Assembly (NCBI GenBank): GCA_947627455.1
Contig: CANQWC010000015.1
Span: forward strand, 1-50,129
Direction: 5' to 3'
DNA: 50,129 bases
From: an uncultured Clostridia bacterium
GTDB lineage: Bacteria > Bacillota > Clostridia > Oscillospirales > Ruminococcaceae
The position numbers were made by a program, and so were the translations under genes. Below are positions 22,469 through 32,301 of the stretch, piece after piece (the stretch's first letter is position 1; each line of letters starts with the position of its first letter). Under the pieces are notes generated by a model, which was not told the DNA's origin, made no database searches, and worked only from the letters and a program-made list of their open reading frames with translations.

Positions 22469-23677
22469 TCACCCCTTCACAAACCTCTCAATCAGCTTAT
22501 GCCCTACCGCCTGATAATTCCCCGTCGCCTCGGCGGATTTCTCGCAAAGGTTCTCGACGCCCGCGGTCTCGCCCTTCTTATGATAGATCATATACGGCAC
22601 GGGGTCGTTGGTGTGGGTTCTCAGCGACAGCGGCGTCGGGTGGTCGGGAAGAATCATGATCTTATAGTCGTCATACTCCTCGAGCGCCTGAAGAAGCGGC
22701 CCGAGAATTTTTTTGTCGATGAGTTCGATCGACTTCACCTTGTTTTCAATCTCGTGTCGATGCCCGCACTCATCGGGCGCCTCGACGTGAATATAAACAA
22801 AGTCGCTGCCGTTTTTAAGCTCGTCAATCGCGGCCTGAGCCTTGCCCTCAAAGTTGGTGTCGAGGTATCCCGTCGCGTCCTCGACGTTTACGACGTTCAT
22901 ACCCGAGAACTTTCCGATGCCCTTCAAAAGGTCGACGGCTGATATCATCGACCCCCTGAGCCCGAACTTCTCCTCAAACGAAGCAAGCGGCTTTCTCACG
23001 CCCTCGCCCCAGAACCACATCGAATTAGCGGGGCGCTCCCCTCTTGCGATTCTTTCGAGGTTGAGCGGGTGATTTTTCAGAACGTCATAGCTCTTTCTCA
23101 TCATCTCATAGAGCTTTTTCGCGTTCGGGTGATTCGGCAGATGCCCCTTTATCGGCTTCCCCGTGATGTCGTGAGGAGGTGTCAGCGTGCCGAGGTCGAG
23201 CGTGCCGTTATTCCAAATAAGGCAGTGGCGATAGCTCACTCCCGCATAAAGCGTGAACTCGTCGTTGTCAAAAGCCTCTTTAAGCGAGTCGATGAGAATT
23301 TTCGCCTCAGCAGTCGAAATATCCCCCGCGCAGTAGTCGATTATGGTCTTGTCGTCATAATTCTCCTCGTCCGAGAGGGTGACAAGGTTGCAGCGCAGCG
23401 AAACGTCCGTCGGCTTCATATCTATTCCTATCGAGCCCGCCTCAAGGGGCGAGCGCCCCGAGTAATAAACCGCGGGGTCATAGCCGAGAACCGAGAGGTT
23501 CGCGACGTCGCTGCCGGGTTTAAGGCCGTCGGCGACGGTCTTGACCAGCCCGACCTCAGACTTTTTCGCGAGCATATTCATATTCGGCTTAAAAGCCTTT
23601 TCCATCGGCGTAAGCCCGCCGAGCTCATCGACAGGGCGGTCCGCCATTCCGTCGCAGAGCAAAACAACATATTTCAT
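22469..23677 (-). CDS. Cofactor-independent phosphoglycerate mutase, ApgM type
   Basis: A 402-residue alkaline-phosphatase-superfamily enzyme that interconverts 3- and 2-phosphoglycerate in glycolysis. It is the archaeal-type (ApgM) form, not GpmI. Metal and active-site motifs are VVLLCDGMADRP at the start, GSDVANLSVLGYDP with the nucleophile serine (near residue 55), and HVEAPDECGH and LPDHPTPL towards the end. I chose the ATG at 23677 (AAGGAGA upstream) over the longer frame from 23725. The gene is divergent from the glucan-synthase-like gene. Confidence 0.9.
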   Translation of the reverse strand: MKYVVLLCDGMADRPVDELGGLTPMEKAFKPNMNMLAKKSEVGLVKTVADGLKPGSDVANLSVLGYDPAVYYSGRSPLEAGSIGIDMKPTDVSLRCNLVTLSDEENYDDKTIIDYCAGDISTAEAKILIDSLKEAFDNDEFTLYAGVSYRHCLIWNNGTLDLGTLTPPHDITGKPIKGHLPNHPNAKKLYEMMRKSYDVLKNHPLNLERIARGERPANSMWFWGEGVRKPLASFEEKFGLRGSMISAVDLLKGIGKFSGMNVVNVEDATGYLDTNFEGKAQAAIDELKNGSDFVYIHVEAPDECGHRHEIENKVKSIELIDKKILGPLLQALEEYDDYKIMILPDHPTPLSLRTHTNDPVPYMIYHKKGETAGVENLCEKSAEATGNYQAVGHKLIERFVKG

Positions 23678-23713
23678 AGCACCGTTATCTCCTTGCTGAA
23701 AATTCATGACGCA

Positions 23714-23742
23714 AGTATAGCACAAACCCTCTGAAAATGCAA
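23714..23742 (-). promoter_or_regulatory. Promoter of the phosphoglycerate mutase gene
   Basis: On the minus strand TTGCAT (23742-23737), 17 bases, TATACT (23719-23714), about 37 bases before the ATG. Confidence 0.65.
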
Positions 23743-23815
23743 GTCAAAACTTCCCCGCATATTTTCCTTTCTTTTGGAAACAATACATCAAAACCCTCGC
23801 GAAAGGAAGTATTCT

Positions 23816-26800
23816 ATGAACTACGGCGGGATCGGCGGAGAATTCATAAGCCTCGCGCGATTTTCAAAACAGACTTCAAAGCGCCTCCGCGCCCTGAAGC
23901 GCACCTATTCCGAGCTCTGCACATCGGGGACCTCTTCGGAGGCTCTCTCGTTTTTTGCCGATAATTTCCACACCCTCATCGCTTCGGCGGGCGAAAAATA
24001 CTCGCGAAAAAGCTCTGCCCACATCTTCTTTAACGGCCGATTTGAGCTTGCCGAGGCGCTGATCTCCTCTTCCGACGGCTTCTTCGGCGACACCGACGAA
24101 ACCGTCATGACCCTGAGAAAAGTATGCTCAAAGCGGCGGGTCTACGGCTGCGAAATCGAATATCTCCGCTTCACGGTCGTCTACACCCTCATCGAAAGAA
24201 TTCACGAGGCCGTCAAAGCCGACGACAAAAGCCTTATCCGTTACATGACTCTTCTTTGCGGCATCGCAAGCCTCGACACCGTACGCATCAACGACATTTT
24301 AAACCCCGTCGCGATAAAGCTCTCGGCCGACCGCGCCTATTCTCAAAGCGATCCCCGCACCCGCCTTTCCTACCGCGAGGCGATCTATAATACCGCCCTG
24401 AGATTTCAGCTCGACGAAATGAAGCTCTGCGACGAGCTCATCGAAAAATACTCGGGCGCCGATATCGACATCAAAAGCCTCGCGGTGATAAAGAATCAGC
24501 GCCTCGGCGAGGGCTTCGCGCTGCTTTCCGCCGTCGCGATAATCTTCGGCGCTCTCGCGATATCGCTTGCCGTCGCTCTTTGGGCGGGTTCTCCGATTTT
24601 GGCGATCTTCCTGTTTCTCCCCGCTACCGAGGCCCTTCGCCCGCTCTCCGACAGGCTCCTGACGCTTCGCCAAACCCCTCAGCGGCTCATGAGGCTCGAC
24701 CCCGAGTCAAAAGAGGTCAAAAATACCCCCGTCGCAATAGTCCTCTCCGAAGCTATCTTCGGCCCCGAGAGCGCCGAAAAGCTTTACGACAAGCTTTTGA
24801 GGCTCCACTGCCTCAACCCCGCCGACAACATCAGAATATGCGCGCTTTTGGACCTTGCCCCCGACCGCGTCCCGATAACCTCGGAGGACAGAGCGGTCAT
24901 CGACAGCCTCTCCGAGACTGTCGCGAGGCTCAACGCCGCCGTCGGCGGCAAATTCTCCTGCCTTGTGAGGAAAAGGACCTTCTCCGAGACCCAGCAGGAA
25001 TACATGGGCGCAATGAGAAAAAGGGGCGCGCTTGCCGAGGCAGCGCGGTTCATGACCACGGGTCAGGGCGATTTCTATGCCGCCCTCGGCAGCTTTGAAT
25101 CTCTCATCGGAACAAAATATATTTGCGCCGTCGACAGCGACACCCGCCCGCTGATGGATTCGGTCAGCGAGCTTTTGGCGGTGGCGCTTCACCCCGCGAA
25201 CAAGGCGGTGCTCGAAAACGGCCGAGTTGTCGGCGGATACGGCATCATCGCGCCGAGAATGATCGTGAGGCTCGGCGATTCGCTTCGCACCGAGTTTTCA
25301 AAGAGCCTCGGCGGCATAGGCTCGCGCTCAAGCTATGACGAAGAATCCGCCAATCTCTATGCCGACGTCTTCGGCAGGGGCACCTTCTGCGGCAAGGGCC
25401 TGATAAACGCCGAGGCGCTTTTCAGCTGCTCGTCGCTTCTTTCGGGCGAGCGTATACTCTCACACGACATCTTGGAGGGCGAGCTCCTCAGAACCGCCTA
25501 CGCGGGCGATATCTGCTTCTCCGAGGGCTTCCCCCGAACGCCTCAGAGCTACTACCGCCGCCTCGACCGCTGGATCCGCGGCGATTTTCAGAACCTCCCC
25601 GAAATTTTCTCGAAGAAATATTCCGCGCTCTCAAAGCTTAAACTGCTTGACAATCTTAGGCGTGCGGCGATACCCGTATCGGTGTTCGCGGCGGCGCTCG
25701 CGGGCTTTTTCACCGAGCCTCTGACCTCGGGCATTATCGCCGCTGCGGCGCTTATCCTCTGGCTGATGCCTCAGATCTTCGGCTCGCTCCATGCTCTTTT
25801 CAGCGACCGTGCCATCGGCCGAAGATTCTACTCGGGGCTCTTAAGCGCAGCTTCCCAGAGCGCCCGCTTCATCTTATACAGCATCGTGATGCTCCCGACC
25901 CTCGCGATAAAATCCCTCCGCGCGATTCTGACGGCGCTGACAAGACTTATAACGGGCCGACGGCTTCTTGAGTGGACGACCTCCGACGCCTCAGACATCG
26001 CGGGCCGGAACCCGCTGAGCTTTTATTTCCTCCCCGAGGTCCTAAGCCTTGCGCTTTTAAAGTCGCCCGACTATTTCATCAGGCTCTTGGGCGCGGTTTT
26101 TTCCGCGATGCCAGCGCTCTTGGCGATAAACGACGGCGAATCGGCGCTCTCCGAGCCGAAGCTGAAATACGGCGATATCCGCGAGCTTTCAAAGCAGACC
26201 GCCGACATGTGGGGCTTCTTTGAGGAGCACGTCACCCGCGATGAAAACTTCCTTCCGCCAGACAACGTCCAATTTTCGCCCGTCTATAGGGTCGCCCACC
26301 GAACCTCGCCGACAAACATCGGGCTCTATCTTCTCTCGGCGCTCGCGGCCCACGACCGCAGGCTCATCAGTCAAAAAGCGCTTCTTACGCGGCTCGAGGG
26401 CACGCTTAAGACCCTTGCCCGAATGGAAAAATACCGCGGCAACCTCTACAACTGGTACGACACCAAGACCCTCGCGCTGCTGCCGAACCCGTTTGTTTCA
26501 AGCGTCGACAGCGGAAATTTCGTCTGCTGCCTCGTGACCCTCAAAGAGGGCCTAAAAGAGCTCGAACCCTCGCCGAGGGTGCTCGACCTTATCGCCAAAA
26601 CCGAAAAACTCATCGCCGAGACCGATCTTTCTATCTTCTACGACGACGTCCGCGGGCTGATGTCGATAGGCATCGACCCGAAGAGCGGCACGCGCGTCCG
26701 CTCCCACTATGACTACCTGATGAGCGAGTCGCGGCTTGCCTCTTTCTGGGCGATCGCCTCCCGCCAAGTGACGAAAAGCCATTGGCAAAGGCTTTCCCGT

Positions 26801-29800
26801 GCGATGCTCCGAACAGGCTTCTTCGGCGGCGCTGCGTCATATTCTGGAACGATGTTTGAATACTTCATGCCCGAAATTTTCCTGAAAAGCCCCGAGGGCT
26901 CCCTCTTCGGCGAAAGCCTGAGATACGCCCTATGGGTCCAGCGGCGCTACGCCTCAAAGCTCGGGCGGCCCTACGGAATTTCCGAGAGCGGCTACTACAG
27001 CTTCGACAGCGCCCTGAATTACCGCTACATGGCCCACGGCGTGCCGAACACGGGCGTCCGCAGGGGCTTAGAGCAAAGCTATGTCGTCTCGCCCTATTCG
27101 ACCTACATCTCGCTATGTTTTTCGGGCGGCGACGGCGCCGAAAACCTCCGAAAGCTCTCGGAATACGGAATGTACGGCTCCTACGGCTTTTATGAAGCCC
27201 TCGACTTCACCGCGCCCGATTCCGACAAGCCCGAGCCCGTGCGAAGCTATATGGCCCACCACGTCGGAATGAGCATCTGCTCCTGCGACAATATTTTGGG
27301 CGACGGAATAATGCAGCGCCGCTTCATGCGCGACATGAGCGTCAGGGGCGCTCTCGAGCTTCTTGATGAGCGCTTCCACCTCGGCACCGCCGTATTTGAA
27401 AACGCTCTGAGGCGCCCGAAAGCCTCGTCGCCCGAGCCCCTCAGAACCGAAACCGAGGCCTTTGACAGCTTCAGCCTCACCTCGCCGAGAATAAAGCTTC
27501 TGAGCAACGGCGAGCTCACGCTTTTGATCGCCGACAGCGGCATCTGCCAATCGCTCTACCGCTCGAAAAACGTATACTCAAAGACCCGCGACCCCATGCG
27601 CCCGAAGGGCATTTACAGCTTTGTCAGCGACGGCGGCGACGCCATTTCGCTAAGTTATCTCCCCGACAGATCCCCCGATTCCTCCGCCGAATTCGGCGAG
27701 GACTTCGCGGCGTTTTATAAGAGCACCGAAAAGCTCAGCGCGGGCATGAAAATTCGGCTTCACTCCGAATACCCCTGCGAGGTGCGAACCTTCGCGCTCA
27801 AAAACGAAACCGCCGAGCCCCTGCCCGTGTCGGTGCTGAATTATCTTGAGCCCTCTCTTTGCGACGGCGCCGCCGAGCAGGCCCACCCCGCCTTTTCAAA
27901 GATGTTCCTGCGGCTCAGCTTCGACCCCGAGTGGAACATCGCGACGGTTACACGCGTCAGGGAAGAAAAGAGCTTTTTTGTCGGCGTCGGTTTTGTTGAG
28001 GATATCCGCACCGCCGTAAGCTTCAACCGCAGCGAGGTCTTAAGCTTCCCCGACGGCGTCGAGGGCCTCGGCCGAGGTTTTGAAGATATCCCCCAAAGCC
28101 TGATCTCCGAGCCCGACCCATGCGTCTATATCCGCGCCTCGGTCGAGCTCCCGCCCAAGTCCGAGGCCGAATTCAGCCTGTTTATCCTCTGCGCCGATTC
28201 AAAGGACGAGCTCATCAACCGCGTGGCCGAGCTTCGCAGAAAAAAGCCGAAATTCACCTCTCTTCCGAGGCTTGACACCGCGCGCGGCAGGGTCGCCTCC
28301 GAGCTTCTGCCGAAGATCCTCTTCGGCTCATCTCAAAGTGATGAAAAATCCGAGGCGGTCAGGAAAAACCGCCTGCCCCTGCGCGCCCTCTGGGAGATCT
28401 CCGTCTCGACCGAGCTCCCGCTTGTCCTTGTGATGCTCAACGGCCGAAACGACCGCCAGAAGCTTTCTGCCTACCTCGGCGCATATAAGCTGCTGAGGCT
28501 CTGCGGCGTCGGTCTTCAGCTCGTCTTTGCGTTCGACGACGGCGGCCGCTATGAGCGCGAGCACTATTCCGAACTCATCGCCGCGGCAAAGGAGGAGGGC
28601 CTTGAAAGCTCGGTTTATTCAAGCGGAGGCATTCTCCCGCTCGACCTTTCAAAGGCCCGCAGCGGGCTTTTAGAGCTCTGCCTTGCCGCCGCCTGCCACA
28701 TCTGCACCGAAGAGATCGCCCCTCCCGCCGATAAGATCATCACCGCGCTCTATAAAAAAATACTTCCCTCCGCGCCTGTCGCCCAAAAAGTCGACTACCC
28801 AGTTGCCTGCGGCGGTTTTTGCGGCGAAAGCTACGTCATCAACGAAAAACCGCCCCTGCCGTGGTGCCATGTCCTCTCAAGCCCCGTGTTCGGAACGCTT
28901 CTGTCGAGCGGCTCGCTCGGCTTCACGTTCGCGTTCAACTCCCGCGAGAACCGCCTCACCCCGTGGGACAACGACCCCGCCCGCGACAATCTCGGCGAGC
29001 GCCTGATTTTAAACGTCGACGGCACTCTCTGCGACCTGATCCGCGGCTCGGCGGCGGTCTTCTCGCCCTATAAGGCCGAGTATTTCTCAACCGGCGGCGG
29101 CTATTCCGCCAAAGTCACGGTGACTGTCTCGAAAAAGGGCGCAAACAAGCGCGTCTCGGTCGATATCAAGACCTCAAAGCGGGCGCTTCTTGCCTATTAT
29201 TGCGAGCCCTGCGTCGGCGCCGACCGCTCCCGTGCGGGAATGATCATCCCGCTTCGTTTTGAGCGCGGCCTGACCTTTTACGCTCCCGCCTCCGAGACCG
29301 AGGGCTTCATGAGCCTCTCCTGCTCAAAGCCCTGCTCGGCGACAACCGAGCGCACCGCGTTTTTCTGCGGCGACTGGGAAGAAAAAATCTCCCCTTCCGA
29401 TGCTCTCATCGGCGCGGTTTTTGCCGAGGTCAGCGGAAAGGAAACAATCGTCTTCGACCTCAGCTTCGGCCTGACGAAAGCTTCTGCCGAGGCCATGCCT
29501 AAATATTACGCTCCCCAGACCGACACCCGCGAGCGCAAGTCTGAAATTCCCGACGGCTCGCCCGCCGAAAAGCTTATGGCGAACGTCTGGCTTCGGTATC
29601 AGGCGCTTCACGCAAGGATATGGGCGAGAACGGGCTTCTGGCAGTGCTCGGGCGCCTACGGGTTCAGAGACCAGCTTCAGGACGCCGTCGGCATCGCGGC
29701 CGAGAACCCCCGCGCGCTCAAAACCCAGATACTCCGCTGCTGCCTCGTCCAGTTTGAAGAGGGCGATGTGCTCCACTGGTGGCACACGCTTCCCCGAACG

Positions 29801-30814
29801 AAAACTCGCGGCATAAGAACCCGAATCTCCGACGACGCCCTCTGGCTGCCCTACGCCGTCTGCGAGTATATCTCCCAAACGGGCGACCGCGATATTTTAA
29901 ATCTTGAGGTCTCGTTCTGCGGCGGTCTTTCCCTCGGCGAGGGCGAAAACGAGCGCTACGGCGAGGTCTACAAGACCTCGGAAAAAGCGTCGGTATATGA
30001 GCACTGCCGCCGAGCTGTCGACCGCAGCGCCTCAAAAACTGGCCGCCACGGGCTCATGCTCATCGGCTCGGGCGACTGGAACGACGGCTTCGGAAACGTC
30101 GGCAAAAACGGCGAGGGCGAATCGGTCTGGCTCACCGAGTTTTATATAATCGTTTTAAAGCGCTTTGCCGACGTCGCGCTGTCCTTCGGCGACCCCGAAT
30201 ATTCGTCGCTGCTCAACGAGCTTTCCGAGGCCCTCGGCGAATCCGTCGAGAAAAACGGCCGAGACAAGACCCACTATCTCCGCGCCTATTTTGACGACGG
30301 CTCAAAGCTCGGCTCGGCGAAAAATTCCGAGTGCCGAATCGATTCGATAGCTCAATCCTTCGCCGAGTTTGCGGGCCTCGGCCGAGACGGCTTTTCAAGG
30401 TTTGCGCTTTTAAATGCCTATGCCGAGCTCGCCGACATCAGGCGCGGCGTGATAAAGCTCTTCACTCCGCCCTTCTCCGACAGCGCCGACCCCGACCCGG
30501 GGTATATAAAATGCTACCCCGAGGGCATGCGTGAAAACGGCGGCCAGTATACCCACGGCGCGGTCTGGCTCGGGCTTGCCTGTCTGAGGGCGGGCCTCAC
30601 CGAAGAGGGCGACAACATTCTCGACGCCCTGAACCCGATAACCCGCTCGGAAAACGGCGGCTATAAGCGATATATGGCCGAGCCCTATTATCTCTGCGGC
30701 GATGTCTATACAAACAAAAACTGCCACGGCCGCGGCGGCTGGTCGATCTACACGGGCTCCGCCGCATGGTATTACAAAGCTCTCAGAGAAAGGCACAAAA
30801 ATAGGAGAGGTTAA
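23816..30814 (+). CDS. Cyclic beta-1,2-glucan synthase-like protein (GT84-GH94)
   Basis: A 2332-residue membrane protein with NdvB/Cgs-like layout. Membrane segments lie near residues 235-275; a glycosyltransferase-like region follows with a DxD-type AVDSDTRP (near 440) and YRRLDRWIRGDFQ (near 580). More membrane segments lie near 615-660 and 680-710. Next come a glucoamylase-like domain (YGISESGYYSFD near 1060, MAHHVGMS near 1145) and a C-terminal GH94 phosphorylase module (NSRENRLTPWDNDP near 1715, GSGDWNDGFGNVG near 2085 with the general-acid Asp). GH94 enzymes act on beta-linked glucans. AAAGGAAG precedes the ATG. The likely product is a beta-1,2-glucan; linkage and cyclisation are not readable from sequence. 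Confidence 0.85.
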   Translation: MNYGGIGGEFISLARFSKQTSKRLRALKRTYSELCTSGTSSEALSFFADNFHTLIASAGEKYSRKSSAHIFFNGRFELAEALISSSDGFFGDTDETVMTLRKVCSKRRVYGCEIEYLRFTVVYTLIERIHEAVKADDKSLIRYMTLLCGIASLDTVRINDILNPVAIKLSADRAYSQSDPRTRLSYREAIYNTALRFQLDEMKLCDELIEKYSGADIDIKSLAVIKNQRLGEGFALLSAVAIIFGALAISLAVALWAGSPILAIFLFLPATEALRPLSDRLLTLRQTPQRLMRLDPESKEVKNTPVAIVLSEAIFGPESAEKLYDKLLRLHCLNPADNIRICALLDLAPDRVPITSEDRAVIDSLSETVARLNAAVGGKFSCLVRKRTFSETQQEYMGAMRKRGALAEAARFMTTGQGDFYAALGSFESLIGTKYICAVDSDTRPLMDSVSELLAVALHPANKAVLENGRVVGGYGIIAPRMIVRLGDSLRTEFSKSLGGIGSRSSYDEESANLYADVFGRGTFCGKGLINAEALFSCSSLLSGERILSHDILEGELLRTAYAGDICFSEGFPRTPQSYYRRLDRWIRGDFQNLPEIFSKKYSALSKLKLLDNLRRAAIPVSVFAAALAGFFTEPLTSGIIAAAALILWLMPQIFGSLHALFSDRAIGRRFYSGLLSAASQSARFILYSIVMLPTLAIKSLRAILTALTRLITGRRLLEWTTSDASDIAGRNPLSFYFLPEVLSLALLKSPDYFIRLLGAVFSAMPALLAINDGESALSEPKLKYGDIRELSKQTADMWGFFEEHVTRDENFLPPDNVQFSPVYRVAHRTSPTNIGLYLLSALAAHDRRLISQKALLTRLEGTLKTLARMEKYRGNLYNWYDTKTLALLPNPFVSSVDSGNFVCCLVTLKEGLKELEPSPRVLDLIAKTEKLIAETDLSIFYDDVRGLMSIGIDPKSGTRVRSHYDYLMSESRLASFWAIASRQVTKSHWQRLSRAMLRTGFFGGAASYSGTMFEYFMPEIFLKSPEGSLFGESLRYALWVQRRYASKLGRPYGISESGYYSFDSALNYRYMAHGVPNTGVRRGLEQSYVVSPYSTYISLCFSGGDGAENLRKLSEYGMYGSYGFYEALDFTAPDSDKPEPVRSYMAHHVGMSICSCDNILGDGIMQRRFMRDMSVRGALELLDERFHLGTAVFENALRRPKASSPEPLRTETEAFDSFSLTSPRIKLLSNGELTLLIADSGICQSLYRSKNVYSKTRDPMRPKGIYSFVSDGGDAISLSYLPDRSPDSSAEFGEDFAAFYKSTEKLSAGMKIRLHSEYPCEVRTFALKNETAEPLPVSVLNYLEPSLCDGAAEQAHPAFSKMFLRLSFDPEWNIATVTRVREEKSFFVGVGFVEDIRTAVSFNRSEVLSFPDGVEGLGRGFEDIPQSLISEPDPCVYIRASVELPPKSEAEFSLFILCADSKDELINRVAELRRKKPKFTSLPRLDTARGRVASELLPKILFGSSQSDEKSEAVRKNRLPLRALWEISVSTELPLVLVMLNGRNDRQKLSAYLGAYKLLRLCGVGLQLVFAFDDGGRYEREHYSELIAAAKEEGLESSVYSSGGILPLDLSKARSGLLELCLAAACHICTEEIAPPADKIITALYKKILPSAPVAQKVDYPVACGGFCGESYVINEKPPLPWCHVLSSPVFGTLLSSGSLGFTFAFNSRENRLTPWDNDPARDNLGERLILNVDGTLCDLIRGSAAVFSPYKAEYFSTGGGYSAKVTVTVSKKGANKRVSVDIKTSKRALLAYYCEPCVGADRSRAGMIIPLRFERGLTFYAPASETEGFMSLSCSKPCSATTERTAFFCGDWEEKISPSDALIGAVFAEVSGKETIVFDLSFGLTKASAEAMPKYYAPQTDTRERKSEIPDGSPAEKLMANVWLRYQALHARIWARTGFWQCSGAYGFRDQLQDAVGIAAENPRALKTQILRCCLVQFEEGDVLHWWHTLPRTKTRGIRTRISDDALWLPYAVCEYISQTGDRDILNLEVSFCGGLSLGEGENERYGEVYKTSEKASVYEHCRRAVDRSASKTGRHGLMLIGSGDWNDGFGNVGKNGEGESVWLTEFYIIVLKRFADVALSFGDPEYSSLLNELSEALGESVEKNGRDKTHYLRAYFDDGSKLGSAKNSECRIDSIAQSFAEFAGLGRDGFSRFALLNAYAELADIRRGVIKLFTPPFSDSADPDPGYIKCYPEGMRENGGQYTHGAVWLGLACLRAGLTEEGDNILDALNPITRSENGGYKRYMAEPYYLCGDVYTNKNCHGRGGWSIYTGSAAWYYKALRERHKNRRG

Positions 30815-30828
30815 ATCCTCTCCTATTT
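30799..30828. terminator. Terminator hairpin enclosing a stop codon
   Basis: AAATAGGAGAGG pairs perfectly with CCTCTCCTATTT. The loop TTAAAT contains the TAA of the preceding gene. A weak A/T tail on each side suits convergent termination. Confidence 0.65.
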
Positions 30829-30830
30829 CA

Positions 30831-32207
30831 TTACCAGTCATTTCTTCGCGAGCTCTGCTTCGGTGAGCCGTAAAGCCTTGCCCGCTTTTTATTCGCCCTC
30901 GCGAATGCTATCTTGATGATTATGATGAGTACAGTATAGACAAGAAAAAATGCGACTGAAAATTTTGCGGCGTTATAAAAGTCGTCCGAGCCGATAAAGC
31001 TCTGCGCGATGGCGATGGTCTCCTTCTGCTTCGAGCGCGCCACGTCCGAGGTCGCGACAAGGTTCATCGTCGCAAGCGTTTCGCCGCCGTACTGAAGCTC
31101 CATCGTGCCGAGTACGTCGCCCTTTTTAATCGGCGCGATGACGTTCTCCTTAAGCTTGATATCGCGGTAAACCGAATCGGTCGGCACCCTGTTGTTCCAC
31201 ACCCGTGAGAATTCCGCGTCGGGCCTCACTATCACATAGTCCACGCCGTCGCCGTATTCAACAGGCACCTCGGCGATCTCCTCCGTCCCGCTGATCACGG
31301 TCGTATATTCAAAGCTGTTGAACGCCCACTCATATATATTCTTGTGGTCGATCATGTTATACATGACGTCGTTGCCGTTTTCGTCCTTCTGAGGCGCGCC
31401 GAGGGTCACAAGAAGATATCTGTACCCGTCCTTGCTCGCGGTCGAGATAAGGCACCTTCCCGCCTCGTCAAGGGTTCCCGTCTTGATTCCCTTAACGTAT
31501 TCATAGTAATAGCTGCTGCCCTTCTGCATCATCGAGTTGGTGTGGCTGATAAGCCTTTCCTCGTGATAGCTCGTCTCCTCCATGGTATATGTAGCCGAGC
31601 AGGCGATCTCGGTGAAAAGCGGCAGCGACATCGCATACTGAGTTAAAACCGCGAGGTCCTTCGCGGTCGAATAGTGGTCCTCCCAGAAAAGCCCGTGGGC
31701 GTTTGTGAAGTGCGTATTGTTCATTCCGAGCTGCGAGGCCTTAAGGTTCATCATCTCGGCGAACCCCGAAAGGCTTCCGCCGATGTTCACCGCGATGATA
31801 TTTGCCGCCTCACACGCCGAGCGCAGCATCAGCGCATATAAAAGGTCCTTATACGAGACCTTTTCATAAGGCTGAATATCCGCCGTCGAAGCCCCCGTCA
31901 TATAAAGCTCGTCATAACATTCATACCCGCCCGAGACATAGGTCGTCGAGAGCGCCGTGATATCGTTTGCGAATTGTTCAAGAACCAGCACCGCCGTCAT
32001 AATTTTTGTCAGCGATGCGGGCGTGAGCTGTTTGTCGGCGTTTTTCTGATACAAAACGTCGCCCGTGTCGAGGTTGACAAGATAAGCCGCATCCGAATAA
32101 ACATCGAATTCGGGGGTAAAGCTCACCGCCGAAATATCGGCGCAGAACAGCAGCGCAAGCATTATAAAGGCAAGCGCGGCCGAACAGGCCCTCCTCACAA
32201 AGCTCAT
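30831..32207 (-). CDS. D-alanyl-D-alanine carboxypeptidase, DacF/PBP5 family
   Basis: A 458-residue membrane-bound penicillin-binding protein that trims the terminal D-Ala of peptidoglycan stem peptides. It has a signal sequence (residues 1-27), the SxxK motif in TPASLTKIM (near residue 67), a KTG motif in GIKTGTLDEAG (near 240), then a beta-rich C-terminal domain and a membrane segment (about 405-430) with a short basic tail. The second motif, normally SxN, reads SACEAAN here, with Cys at the Asn position. I chose the ATG at 32207 (GAGGT 8 bases upstream) over a TTG at 32213. Confidence 0.92.
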   Translation of the reverse strand: MSFVRRACSAALAFIMLALLFCADISAVSFTPEFDVYSDAAYLVNLDTGDVLYQKNADKQLTPASLTKIMTAVLVLEQFANDITALSTTYVSGGYECYDELYMTGASTADIQPYEKVSYKDLLYALMLRSACEAANIIAVNIGGSLSGFAEMMNLKASQLGMNNTHFTNAHGLFWEDHYSTAKDLAVLTQYAMSLPLFTEIACSATYTMEETSYHEERLISHTNSMMQKGSSYYYEYVKGIKTGTLDEAGRCLISTASKDGYRYLLVTLGAPQKDENGNDVMYNMIDHKNIYEWAFNSFEYTTVISGTEEIAEVPVEYGDGVDYVIVRPDAEFSRVWNNRVPTDSVYRDIKLKENVIAPIKKGDVLGTMELQYGGETLATMNLVATSDVARSKQKETIAIAQSFIGSDDFYNAAKFSVAFFLVYTVLIIIIKIAFARANKKRARLYGSPKQSSRRNDW

Positions 32208-32301
32208 AGCCAAAACCTCGCAATCAATAGTGGTACTTTTACATTATATCAGCTTTCCCGACATTTGAAAAGGGGCAAAAGATTAAAAAACGGTTACAGT
32301 T

